Shown: positions 1 through 9,939 of the stretch, piece by piece
How positions within the stretch are numbered: the stretch's first letter is position 1
Layout of the letters: each line of letters starts with the position of its first letter
Assembly: GCA_026874595.1 (NCBI GenBank)
Contig: CM049316.1
Coordinates: 66,984,676-67,048,675, forward strand
Length of the DNA: 64,000 nucleotides
Direction: 5' to 3'
DNA from: Sipunculus nudus
Taxonomy: Eukaryota > Annelida > Sipuncula > Golfingiida > Sipunculidae
Made by a program: the position numbers and the translations under genes
The notes under the pieces: model-generated
Databases searched by the model: none
Told to the model about the DNA's origin: nothing
The model's input: only the letters and a program-made list of their open reading frames with translations

Positions 1-290
1 CAATATAATGTAAGGCTAAGCAGGTGGTGCCACAAAATGCTTAATCCACATTTGATGTGTGACTGACTTTTGCGTAAAATTTTGGGATGCTAGCTCCCGC
101 TATTCTGAGCAATCATGGGTTAACGTACTGATGACCAATAACCCCAGGACAGAAAAGGTCAATGCAGATGGCGCCACCAAGACCTCAATTTCAAATATGA
201 CTCATGTGACCATCATTGGCATAAACATTGGTGATACTGTTTTTTAAATAGTATGGGTTAACATACGAACGACAGATGATTACACTTCCC
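1..290. repeat. Dispersed repeat, right half of the family seen again at 9940-10795
   Basis: The stretch carries the same ordered phrases as 10236-10745: a GGTGGTGCCAC word, a phrase reading tgggatgctagctcc, then a second GGCGCC word (about 164-180) and a tcatgtgacca phrase. Similarity is by eye, perhaps 75-80 percent. No coding capacity is credible; the 62-codon open frame over it is a by-product. The repeat probably runs off the left edge. Confidence 0.55.
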
Positions 291-422
291 ACACTAATTA
301 ACTGTTAACAGTAGCCACAGTAAAAAGGCATCAGTATAGTTTTGACAATATTTTATTTTTTGGGTCTCCTTACTAAAAAGCATATAAAAATTTGCTGCAA
401 TGATTTTTATTCTATATTTCAG

Positions 423-500
423 GCATATGCTTTCCAGGGAATGAATGCACATTTCCCCAATATGTTCCAGCACCAAACCAGGCAAATATTATCTGTTTAG
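423..500 (+). CDS. Possible 3'-terminal exon of an unrecognised gene entering from the left
   Basis: A good acceptor (pyrimidine-rich, ending tatttcag at 422) is followed by 25 open codons and a TAG, and an AATAAA lies about 33 bases downstream. The encoded tail (starting AYAFQGMNAHFP) is not recognised. A second frame is also open for about 40 codons, so the phase is uncertain. It could be chance: the stretch is short and a tandem repeat begins at 513. No upstream exons are in the window. Confidence 0.15.
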   Translation, partial: AYAFQGMNAHFPNMFQHQTRQILSV

Positions 501-512
501 ATATTACCCACA

Positions 513-738
513 GGTGCTTGAATTCCTATCTAAAATAAAGATGTTATTATAAATAGGGATTCAAGTTCCTGTGATATATATATATACAGAAAAGATAGAG
601 GGAGAGTGAAAGTGGGTAACAAAAATGGTGCTTGAATTCCTATCTAAAATAAAGATGTTATTATAAATAGGGATTCAAGTTCCTGTGATATATATATACA
701 GAAAAGATAGAGGGAGAGTGAAAGTGGGTAACAAAAAT
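513..738. repeat. Direct tandem duplication, 114-bp unit x2
   Basis: The unit starting ggtgcttgaattcc at 513 is repeated from 627. The copies differ mainly in the length of an internal TA run, two bases shorter in the second. Part of the unit (ataaatagggattcaag) recurs at about 2277-2292, so the unit is itself derived from a dispersed repeat. Confidence 0.9.
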
Positions 739-740
739 GA

Positions 741-1660
741 AATGTAAAAAAAAAAATCTCCTGTCACCGTGAAATTTTGTTGTTTCTCTTGAGCAATCCT
801 AGGACCTCCCTGGATGTTAAGTATTGTATTTTAGGTCCAACAGTTATGATCTGTGCCCTGCTAACAGCCAGCTGGACAGAAGGACAGAGGGCCCAGGGCA
901 AAATGGCTTCCAGAAACTGTTTACAGAGCAGTTAAGTAATCTGAGTAGTCTGGAGCACTGAACCCTCCACACTGAAGCCTTTATATATTTCTTAAATTAA
1001 AACTTATTAGGTATAACATTGTCACATTTAATGTTCCATGTATATACTTGTACCTTACACAGGTTATCAATTTCTTAAGATTTCCATTGATTGTTTTCTT
1101 TGCAGAAAGGGATACTTGTACACTGCAGGTGTATATTCACATCATTTATTCAAATTATGCATAATTATTCATACTACTTGTACTTTACATATGTAATGAA
1201 AGCATTCAATGAATGAAAACACTATGGAGCTCTTTAAATACTTGACATGCTTATAACTTACTTCATAATAGTCCTTTCACATGGTGTGTAATAATCAAGC
1301 CGAACACATATTTTATCACATGCTTTATCATTTATTCTCAGACTCATGGGTAATCGCACTGTAAATCAAACTGTGCAAACAGAGCCTCCTCTTTCACTGC
1401 CCATTCTGCCATTTGTGAGCAGGCAGTCATTTGATAACAAGCCCTTAGGTTTTCTGTCTTGGACATTCCAAGCTAAGGGCACTATGTATGCCATGGTAGC
1501 ACTTCAGCCCCTTGTCTCGGCCTTAATCACTTTTAAAGTTAATTTACATTTACAACATACAAATGGTACTGATAAGCCCTGTACATAAGCCCACACATAA
1601 TCCATCCTAAGATAATGCTATATTTTTGGAATTGCTCACATATTTAAATGGAAAGTTTAC
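741..1660. other. AT-rich non-coding stretch with one dispersed repeat fragment
   Basis: Positions about 838-880 (atgatctgtgccctgctaac) match phrases at about 35765 and 43453, marking a dispersed family. The 80-codon open frame at 1346-1588 has no recognisable domain and its composition is like its surroundings. If the PIF1-like exon to the right is real, this would be its first intron on the minus strand. Confidence 0.4.
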
Positions 1661-1664
1661 AGAC

Positions 1665-1774
1665 CTTAACAGAACAGTCTTTCCTGTGCCACACTGGCCT
1701 GTGACAATCAGGCTGTGCCCTGAATAACAGGCTTCAGCCACCCCCCTCTGCTCATCGTTGAGCTTCAGCTCCAT
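1665..1774 (-). CDS. First coding exon of a PIF1-like SF1 helicase (partial)
   Basis: On the minus strand an ATG at 1774 opens 36 codons that read as the N-terminal start of a superfamily-1 (PIF1/RecD-like) helicase: LNDEQ at residues 5-9 resembles the Q-motif that binds adenine, and GQCGTGKT at residues 26-33 is a complete Walker A loop for ATP. The exon is followed by a donor (AAG then GTCTGT, intron from 1664); a second donor, GTAAAC, lies six bases further. An in-frame stop precedes the ATG. A strong donor (GCAG then GTAAGT) at 1826/1825 suggests a 5' UTR exon just upstream, but an intron joining it to AG at 1776-1775 would be only 51 bases, so the splicing is unsure. Other helicase exons must lie left of the window. 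A Helitron-derived helicase fragment is an alternative. Confidence 0.5.
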
Positions 1775-1826
1775 CTTGCATCACAACACATGGTGTTACG
1801 AAAAATAAAGTTTCATAAAACTTACC

Positions 1827-2128
1827 TGCGATCTACCTTATTCAATGGCAGACAATTGACAGCAGTGATGAATCTACATTTCTTCTTGCAAAAGTCCGGT
1901 ATTCTTTGAAGGGATGTTTGCAGCTCTCTTCGTCTTTTATAATATCAAAGAAATTGATTCAACCGCTAGGAAACGAAGCGGAACGAACGATCAGCTGATC
2001 GCGAAGATACACGTGGACCGGTTTGTTATGTAAACAACTGGTAAACGTGACACCTCTGAACGCAAGTCTCCCTAGACCAATCACAGGGAGGAAAAATATT
2101 CGGTGTAGGATCAGGCAATTTATCTGGA
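1827..2128. promoter_or_regulatory. Possible divergent promoter region
   Basis: This stretch is richer in G+C and CpG than its surroundings. It lies between the minus-strand helicase exon and a possible plus-strand ATG at 2129. It includes a perfect 14-bp palindrome CGATCAGCTGATCG (1988-2001) and an inverted CCAAT-type box (tagaccaatcacaggg). No TATA box is evident. The promoter role is inferred only from position and composition. Confidence 0.3.
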
Positions 2129-2194
2129 ATGGCCACCGTCGAAAGTGTTTTTGCCGAGTTACCTACCTTGAGTCATAATATAATAGATAGTATG
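2129..2194 (+). CDS. Possible first coding exon, head-to-head with the helicase exon
   Basis: An ATG in a fair context (GGAATGG) opens 22 codons starting MATVESVFAELPTL and reaches a plausible donor (ATG then GTATGA) in phase 0. The peptide faintly resembles the N-terminus of ABCF3-type ATPases, but nothing downstream in the next 12 kb supports that gene, so no name is given. It may be a chance frame in a CpG-rich promoter. Confidence 0.18.
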
Positions 2195-2344
2195 GTATGA
2201 CCGTTTTTTATTGGTTCTTTTGAACTGATTCTTTCGTTGTATTTTTAAGAACACTGAGGATATGAAGACTTTATTACAAATAGGGATTCAAGCGCCTGTG
2301 ATCAAAACAAAGTGTTCTGGCATACCTAAGCTTAACTGCATTAA

Positions 2345-2380
2345 ATGCGGCGGTATCCAGGACCCTGGATACCGCCGCAT
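2345..2380. repeat. Perfect 17-bp GC-rich hairpin with a 2-nt loop
   Basis: The left arm, 2345-2361 (core TGCGGCGGTATCCAGG), is exactly complementary to 2364-2380 across the loop AC. The arms contain four CpG positions each, in otherwise AT-rich DNA. Confidence 0.9.
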
Positions 2381-2399
2381 AAAAAGGTTCAGAGTAAAC

Positions 2400-3088
2400 T
2401 TGCGAACTTCAAACCCTTGTCGGAAAAAAAATCGTGTAAATTCAAATAGTGCGTTTATGACAAGGAAACTTTAAGTAATTTAAGGGAGATATAGTACTTT
2501 AATTGAATGACCAAGAAATTCAGCTAAATATTATGTTTTAGTATGTAAACAAGACTCGCTTTTAAAACTTTGCAACCCTTGCGCTTGAAACTGTCTCAGA
2601 ATCTGAAACAATGAACTGCGTGACCTTTGCTCGCTGAGCCAACACGGCCCGTTACCACTGGTTACACAGGCGGCTGCCGGCCAGCCGTGGCTGGGGAAAA
2701 ACCCAGAGCAGACATCGTTCCCCGTGTATCACCGTTACATATTCTTCCAATCAACATTTAAAGTGGACAAACACTGTCTAATTGGTATGTTATATGCGTA
2801 TTTGATAAGATATCTTTATTTCTTAACGAATACGACACTTTCAGACGAAGTATAAGAATTTAATTGTCATGTGGAATGTCTCCAGTTTCGTCAAATCATC
2901 TTCTAGGGCTCTCGCACAGCGTAGCGTAGTAAGAGAGGACGGGTGCTAGGGCTAACCTAAGCTCCGCTTACAGCTTTTGAGGTAAAAGAATACCGTATTC
3001 TGCTATATTACGTTCTACTGTCGTCCACAAAGTTAAACGAAATTATGTTATTTACCATGTACTGTTAGTTACAGATTATTTTCTCTTT
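2400..3088. other. No gene recognised
   Basis: This is mixed-composition DNA. A moderately GC-rich patch around 2630-2720 has no open frame worth reporting. The right part may be the 3' untranslated region of the minus-strand LINE whose ORF1 ends at 3089, but no poly-A or tail microsatellite was identified. Confidence 0.3.
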
Positions 3089-3870
3089 TTATAAAATAAA
3101 AGTCTGCATGGGTTCACCAGAACCCTTTTCACCCGGTCTATATCTTAACACCCTGGGCACCGACCAGGGGATGTATGCGTACCACCCTTTTGCCCGAAAT
3201 TCTTTCATCTTTTCGACCAGCTTTTTGTGTTCGATGCGCGTTTCAGGATGTACATCGTCCGATACAAATATTTTCTGTCCTTTTATGGAATAGTCTTTCA
3301 GTTTCTTAGGGGCTGCCTGCAAAACCATGTCTCTCTGTTCTTCATATTTAAATCTTGCATGAATCAGACATGGCTTTCCCTTGTCTTGTCTGTGCGAGGT
3401 TTTAGAGGATTTAGAACGATGGTCCACTTCAACTTCAACCTCCAGTCCAAAAGTATCAGAGGTTAGCTTCTGCACGAAAATCGTACAGTCATTGTATTCA
3501 TCTTCCACTCTTTCTGGGACATTCTGAATAACAATGTTTTTTCTTCTCATTCTATTGCTAATATCAACAAATTCCCTTTCCATAATGTCAATATCTGATT
3601 TATCTACAGAATTACACTTAATATCTTCTATAGTGTTTTCTGAATTTCTACCTGTTCCTCAAGAAAGCTTGTGCCATCATGCTGGTCTTTAAACTGATCT
3701 TCAATGCACTTAATTGAAGTTTCTACTTTACTCACTCGCACATCAAGGTTTGCAACACTGACGTCGAGTCGGTCCAGCGAATTAACCTTTTGCCAGATCA
3801 TTTCTAACAGCTGTCTATCAGAAATCCCCGTGGGGATTGGCGTGACGGTTATTTGACTTGAAGTTGACAT
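3089..3870 (-). pseudogene. Non-LTR retrotransposon ORF1p relic with a 1-nt frameshift
   Basis: The likely start is the ATG at 3870 (MSTSSQITV); a longer open frame begins at 3927. The first about 80 residues are heptad-like (VNSLDRLDVSVANLDVRVSK), as in ORF1p coiled coils. After a frame change at an AAAA run near 3633-3640, a second frame continues through RRKNIVIQNVPE, then KPCLIHARFKYEEQRDMVL, then YSIKGQKIFVSDDVHPETR, the order seen in the RRM and C-terminal domains of LINE ORF1 RNA-binding proteins. Total length of about 260 residues is near the usual 280-340. No endonuclease or reverse transcriptase follows on this strand, so the element is 3'-truncated or was ORF1-only. Confidence 0.65.
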
Positions 3871-4639
3871 GGTTATAATAGAGAGAGGGGTTTTCCGACG
3901 TTTCAGGCCTATTGTCAAACAATTCAATGGAAGAACTCACTGAGGTGAGACGGGCGGACAGGTGTGTGTCAAATATGGACATCAAGAATTGGCGGTCAGT
4001 TACAGTGAAATTATTTACCTTCCAATTTATGCTTTACCCGTCTGTTCGTGTGGCCTGTTAAGGGGTTCCGACTGACGTAGAAGGAATCATATGTCCATAC
4101 ACACTTCCTTGTATGATGACCGACGCCGTTTTTTGTCTAAATTCCGGAATTATATTACACCGTCTTTCAAGCGGCTGTCACTCAGTAGCCATCGTGACCT
4201 TGACACCCTTAGATTTTAATCTATATCACATCGTGATAAAGCCAGTGAGTACTGTAGTTGAATTAATACCAGCGGGGCTGTATTTTAAATTTTTCAGAAT
4301 TTCATGAGTTCCTTTTTCGTGGTCAATCATTGGTATGTATAGTACATTATAATATTATAAGCCAAAACCAAGTCAAGACGACTAACGAGCTAGTCAAGAT
4401 CTGAAAACCCACCCTGTGACTAAAAGACCGTGAAATCAGTTTATTTTAGAGAGAGTGCCTTGATAAGAGGGTACCTGGAGATCTCGGTTGTTTTCTATTT
4501 CGGCCCACACGAAGTCGGACTACTTCATATAAGACGACTACGATTTACAATCAAGGGGCCGAAGATCTCGGACCACTTTAGTTCTGGCTACTACGATCTC
4601 GCACCATTATCGGACACCATATTCAAACAACCTTAGAGC

Positions 4640-6108
4640 TACATTTTTCAGTGAATTTCCGGACCTCGTACCAAATCTGCTCCGGGACTTCCAGAATATT
4701 AACATTGTTGGAGACTTTAATATATATTACAATAAAATAACTGATGTGTTTAATGGAAGAAGCGCAAATCTATGGATTGAAACAACATGTATGTTCACCG
4801 ACACATATAGGAATCACCAGTTGACTTATCCATGGATGCCAATTTTGACTTATTTCTTTAGTGACCACTGTTCTCTGAGTACGAGACTGTCTGTATCTTA
4901 ACCTGGTCCAGTTAGAATCGAATTAAAACTAGAAACATGAAGTCGATAGACCTTGGTTTATTCATTAAATCTTTACAACAGGTGGCGACTAATGATCTTG
5001 TTACAAGTAACATCAGTGATTCAGTGGATATATATCACCAAGGGTGAACACGGGCACTAAATGAATATGCGCCCATCAGGAATAAAACCGTTACCATTAG
5101 TAATCGGGTACCATGGTTTACCACTGATCAGAACAAGCTGAGGTCATTAGAAAGGAAGGCCATAAAGCTAAGAATTTGTAGTATGTTAGGTGGGCTAAAA
5201 GAAATTGCATAAATGACTTGATACTCAATGGGGAAGGTGTCACAAGAAAACTGTCCTCCACCCTGGAAAATTGGCTGGGATGACTATACGTTTGCTGACA
5301 AGGGTAAAACTGGAGACAATGACGCTGAGTTACATACATTGGACAAACTAGAAAAAATGTGATTGAATTTTCAACATTGGATGAGTTGAAATGGATTGAA
5401 AATAATTGATACAAAAACAGAGCTTATATATTTTGGTTTTGCAGAATAAATGGATAAGAATGTGGTCAATATTATATATGTTGATGACTCAATGACTCAG
5501 CGGTCTAAGTGCATAAGTCTACTTGAATTTACATTGGACAGAGAACATTTTCTTGCGGAACATATCAAGAAAATTGCGATGGAGCTTTGTGTAACATCAG
5601 CAGAAGCCGGATATTTCTAGATATATAATTCTGGAATCTGGAACAATCCTAGAGACGGCCATAGTGCTGTCACATTTTGAATATGAAAACAGTCTTTTTC
5701 ACGGGATCACCTGATAACACTCTAAGACCCATGCAGCTTCTTCAGAAATATGCGGCCAAAGTTATTACAAACAACAAGAAATTTGACAGTGTAAGTGAAG
5801 CCTTGAAACGACAACACTCGGTTCAAGACCCTACTTCTTGCTTACAAGTCCCTTCAAACATGACCCCATAGTACTTGAGTGAATTATTGAACTTTAAAAA
5901 GATAACATATCGAAAGAGAAAATCAGTTGATAATTTACTATCGGAAGTTCTGGAATTTACCAAGAAAAGAACTTTTTAGGACCGTAGTTTCACTGTATTA
6001 GCATCCAAATTGTGGAACAATCTTTCATGTGATGTCCGGTCTTCAAGCAGTGTCAATGCTTTTAAACGGTACTTGAAAACAAATATGTTTAAAAAAGCTT
6101 TTAACTAA
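4640..6108 (+). pseudogene. Decayed LINE ORF2 (APE endonuclease and RT tail), CR1/L2/Rex-like
   Basis: Three fragments in order are recognisable. First, an apurinic-type endonuclease piece with GDFNI at 4710-4724 and SDH at 4860-4868 in the same frame, ending at a TAA (4899-4901). Second, a linker of the type NEYAPIRNKTVT...PWFT (about 5060-5125), typical of the region between endonuclease and reverse transcriptase. Third, the end of the RT region: KTELIYFG (about 5417-5440), HIKKIA, and the C-terminus SKLWNNL...FKRYLKTNMFKKAFN with TAA at 6106-6108. The polymerase core is missing between about 5215 and 5400, and there are many stops and frame changes. The family assignment is from motif spacing; the exact clade cannot be told. 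Confidence 0.7.
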
Positions 6109-6319
6109 CGCAACTGAGTCTTGGTTAATATTTATTCATTAGTAAATTGTATCTCCTGAATGTTTTGTGAAGTGCGCCATTAAAAGTTTTTATTTCTGTA
6201 ATGAGCGCTATATAATTGTGAATGTAATGTAATATATCATTTGTGTCAAACGCCGTTAACCGGTATGCATTGCCAATAAGGAATTCTATTGGTTGATTGG
6301 ATAGTGGATTTCTAATGAA

Positions 6320-6323
<4 letters not shown>

Positions 6324-6380
<57 letters not shown>
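6324..6380. repeat. (TA)n microsatellite
   Basis: Uninterrupted TA dinucleotides, about 27 repeats, directly downstream of the LINE relic. Confidence 0.97.
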
Positions 6381-6384
<4 letters not shown>

Positions 6385-6444
6385 GAAGGTAGTGTTACCC
6401 TCCGATGTAAAGTGCTCTATGGCCTACAGGCTAGGCCAGAGCGG

Positions 6445-6623
6445 TATAACTCTGGAGAAAAACAACACTGTAAATTCACTACAGTCTGTTTCACGGGATG
6501 CGACCCGATCATCAGGTGAATGTTGTTAGAACAACATTCCAACAACATTCACCTGATAATCGGGTCGCATCCCGTGAAACAGACTGTAGTGAATTTACAG
6601 TGTTGTTTTTCTCCAGAGTTATA
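6445..6623. repeat. Long foldback: 83-bp inverted arms, 13-nt loop
   Basis: Arm 6445-6527 is complementary to 6541-6623 with one mismatch (c/t in the cgatcatcagg segment). The loop is 6528-6540. The arms carry no coding sense. This is either a foldback/MITE with almost no interior, or an inverted duplication that arose in place. Confidence 0.9.
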
Positions 6624-6627
6624 TATA

Positions 6628-6690
6628 TTTGTATATATATAATATATGTATGTATGTATATATGTATGTATGTATGTATGTATGTACAAA
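6628..6690. repeat. (TATG)n and TA microsatellite
   Basis: An imperfect run of tatg/tata tetranucleotides that produces the repetitive YVCMYV-type open frames seen in translation. Confidence 0.95.
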
Positions 6691-6704
6691 GTGGATGAAT
6701 ACGC

Positions 6705-6805
6705 ATAGTAGCTGGGGTTCTCTGATTGCTCAGCCGACCGGAAATCAGAAGGTCATGTGTTCGATTCACATTCGGAGTGAACCGACTTCCCTGTGTATTC
6801 ATGTT
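6705..6805. repeat. tRNA-derived SINE-like fragment
   Basis: A B-box-like word GTGTTCGATTCAC (about 6758-6770) follows a weak A-box-like gctcagccgaccgga about 30 bases upstream. The spacing is that of a tRNA head, but it cannot fold as a full tRNA, so it is called SINE-like rather than a tRNA gene. Confidence 0.4.
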
Positions 6806-7234
6806 CCAACACTATATACATAGAACGAGCGTTTCTTTTCCTAAACTAGTACATACACACGTATGAACCCACCAACAGTGATTTCTCTGACAGATATAGC
6901 CTTTTTGTACCGGGGTTACGTACATATATATATATAACAGATCACACTTACAAGTTGAGTGCGGCTCATCATAATTAGGCCTACATATAGGCTGGAGACA
7001 AAGCAAAATTAAACCTAAAGTCCCTAAAGTCCAAGTATTATAATCAATACTTCATCTGCCGCTCAGCAAGGAGTGTATTTGAGGCTGACTAGTGATTACT
7101 TACATCCAAGGGCTTCTTATTTGTTCATGATACCGTTACCATGGAGTCAGGTGATATGTGGATATTATTTTACTGTCAGAAATGTCACATCCTCAGATAT
7201 TAATGAGAAACTCATCCTTAATACAATATCCTTG

Positions 7235-7345
7235 ATCACTGTCTGGGGCATAGCGCAGTGGTTATACATTAAAGTCCTTTCTGATATCCTTTGCTTTGAC
7301 CGCTGCCAGTGGCAGATCCAGTATTCGAGTACCGGGGGGGGGCGT
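7235..7345. repeat. tRNA-derived SINE-like fragment
   Basis: There is a very good A-box (TAGCGCAGTGGTTA, about 7249-7262) and a weaker B-box (GTATTCGAGTACC, about 7321-7333), then a G-run and a ggcgttaatac phrase that recurs near 63540. The wide A-B spacing and lack of a clean cloverleaf argue against a functional tRNA. Confidence 0.45.
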
Positions 7346-7419
7346 TAATACTGGGTTTAAGGTTTATGGGTATTAAGAAAAATAAGATCTTAAATTGTAC
7401 ATATAATACTTTGTTTTAA

Positions 7420-7420
<1 letters not shown>

Positions 7421-7491
<71 letters not shown>
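7421..7491. repeat. (TA)n microsatellite with one TG interruption
   Basis: TA dinucleotides across the interval with a single tatgta break near 7443. Confidence 0.97.
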
Positions 7492-7492
<1 letters not shown>

Positions 7493-7499
7493 ATCGTAT

Positions 7500-8050
7500 A
7501 CAGTAAGTTTTACCTCATGTACTACAGAACTTTTACATCTGTACAGCTTTAGGCCGGCTCTCTCTTCAGATACAAACAGAAAAGATCAGATACGTGATAT
7601 ATTTTCAGCCTGTGAATTAAAAATATTTCTTTTATAAACCTAGAATGCCTTTTTTGTAAAAGTACTCACAGAAACACGGGGATGATATGGGAAGGGGTAC
7701 CCCTCCCATATTGAGAATAATTTTAAATGTGCAGTGTACATTTTGAGACACCTTTAAAAAATAAGAGGATTTTCTGTTCCTCAACTACTATTCTCTTGAA
7801 TGTTTTATATACCGTTGTCAAACTTTAAGGGGTGGGGCTTTTTACGTGTGACCGGCCTTAATATATATATATGTATCTTTAAAAGTTGAGTATGACCGGA
7901 TATCAAATATTGGATTATGGGTGTCAAGAATGAAGACCAAGGTTAGCTTTGACACTTAAATGTACAAGATGGAACTTGATACTTTGTTACTTTCAATGTC
8001 CTTGATGCAAGCCCCGCCTGCGTGCACCTAAAGAATGTGATATATTTCAC
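7500..8050. other. No gene recognised
   Basis: AT-rich sequence with a short TA run near 7860. No frame or splice-bounded exon could be supported. Confidence 0.3.
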
Positions 8051-8054
8051 TTAC

Positions 8055-8141
8055 CATTAAGCAGATCAGGGTCAGCTGCGACACTGAAACTAACAAGCAC
8101 ACCTGGACGTACTTGAAATCCTGGCTGTCATTGTTTCTCAT
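8055..8141 (-). CDS. Possible first exon of a membrane or secreted protein
   Basis: On the minus strand an ATG at 8141 opens 29 codons (starting MRNNDSQDFKYV) whose second half is strongly hydrophobic (QVCLLVSVSQLTLICLM), like a signal anchor or signal peptide. The exon ends exactly at a consensus donor (TTAATG then GTAAGT, intron from 8054), phase 0. A CACGTG box lies about 60-70 bases upstream. No downstream exon was recognised, so the protein is unnamed. A chance combination of hydrophobic codons and a donor is possible. Confidence 0.28.
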
Positions 8142-8996
8142 TAAATCGAACGCTTTTCATTTTCTCTTTTTTTTTTCTTTTATACTTAAGCTATTTGTTT
8201 ACATTGTCACGTGCACGTTATTTTTGTTTTTGTTTAACACGTTTTACAAGATAGATAAAAAGATACGTATTGGGCCATAATGACAGAGCCTTTATTACCC
8301 AGTTTTGGGCCACGTAAAAGACCCTAGGTCATCGCGATGCCTAAATTACCCATTCATTGTTAAAAGTACTTCAAAACGGCGTTCTCAAAACTTGACCCTA
8401 GAACCAGTCTATGTTAACGTGCAAAGTGGTTTTAAAAAAATATTTAGACAGAGGTTAGTGCTTTGACATATGGCTTACAGGCATTACTGAACCATTTCCC
8501 AAAAAATTCAATTCCCAGTCCATCATACCTCATGCACTGCCCGCTGCACTGATCACTGTACGAATGACCGCTATGGTCACCGGTAACGCCGGCCAAGGCG
8601 AGCAACAAGCGTATCTACTTTATGAAAAGCGGTTTGATCAGAATACATCCATTATTAAACACAAAAAGTTTCTGATTAAAATCTGCCGTAAGCTTATTAG
8701 AACGAATTCTGGATATCTGAACATTGAGAAAGGTGGGCATAAATTCGTTTGCAAACAGACGATATATTTGTCCAAATCATGAATAATCTTGACAGTGTTT
8801 GAATCTTTTAAGCGGAGGGTAAGGTATGTTGGCATATGCGTTTGTTCAAATTCACATTTTTTATTGTGAGTTGTACCTTTTTACCGAACCTCGTGGATAT
8901 ACAGAGCTCGCCTGATCTGAAGAAAGCAAAGTACGTCAGTGTCATAGCTGCCAACAACATGACATGATTATACTTGTGATCTACCACTAGTAAATC

Positions 8997-9320
8997 TCAC
9001 AAAAGGACATCAATCATAGAAATTGGCTGTCTTTGTCCAGTGGGTCCATCGTATAATCTGACACCTGCTAATGCGCACTTTAATCTTTTGCAGTCATTAG
9101 GCAGATTTCTATAGCCCTGTTCAATATGTGACGAGCGGATAGCTGCTAGGTACACTGATATTGCTTCAAAGAAACTATATTCAAATAAGCCATATACAAT
9201 AGAAAAGTCTCTTCTGATGCTGGTAAGGGCTCCCTTCCAACAAGCGTGCAGGAAGAGATGAACTGTCGCTGTGCCGAGCTGTAAGTTCGTCAACTGCCAA
9301 CTTGAGCCCCCGATCAACAA
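8997..9320 (-). CDS. Unrecognised open frame, possibly a relic
   Basis: A 107-codon open frame on the minus strand. A neighbouring frame just upstream also reads protein-like (MTLVDRGLKLAVDEL) before it breaks, which suggests one older reading frame cut by a frameshift. No domain, signal peptide or splice boundary is seen. It lies among transposon relics and may derive from one. Confidence 0.2.
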   Translation of the reverse strand: MLIGGSSWQLTNLQLGTATVHLFLHACWKGALTSIRRDFSIVYGLFEYSFFEAISVYLAAIRSSHIEQGYRNLPNDCKRLKCALAGVRLYDGPTGQRQPISMIDVLL

Positions 9321-9407
9321 GCGTCATAGCTTCTTTAAACAACTAGCTTTAGGTGAGAAAGGGAGTTGTCCCAAGTGATCCGGAACGAATTTCTAGCTCC
9401 AGCTACT

Positions 9408-9505
9408 GCACTGAGTGAACTCTTGACCTGCACCTGCCTGCAATGGGTGAATACTTGACCTGTACCTGGCTGCACTGAGTGAACTCTTGACCTGTTCCAT
9501 GATCT
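9408..9505. repeat. Short tandem repeat, about 32-bp unit x3
   Basis: Three units of the form tgagtgaactcttgacctg plus a CTG-rich tail begin near 9410, 9441 and 9473. The copies are about 80 percent alike. Confidence 0.7.
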
Positions 9506-9939
9506 GACACAGTTGGTAGTCTTCTAAAGCTATAAATATATCCAGACTGACCTTTAGCCTGTTGCCAAATCTGAAATAGTTTGCAGTCTGCCAAGCTTGT
9601 TATAGCTACAGACTTAATCTTGGCCTGTAGGAAAATCTGTTTACACATACTGAAAGTCTTTCGCTAAAATATTTTTTTATAATTTTTAAAATATTGAGAT
9701 ATCCATAAGATTTTTTTATCAAAATGTTTAGAATAATACAATGTGAAGTACTTTCATTGTTAGCGGTCAATAATTCTGCCGACGATCATTTAAGTAAACT
9801 TGAACAATTGCCTCCTAGGAATCATTTTTGTTCAATGTTACTGAAGATGGAACAACGGTTTTGCAGAAGAAAACTATTGCAATCCTCAGTTTGAAATAAG
9901 CTTACTAAAATTATTAGGTTTTAGTCTGTTGAAAAAAAA

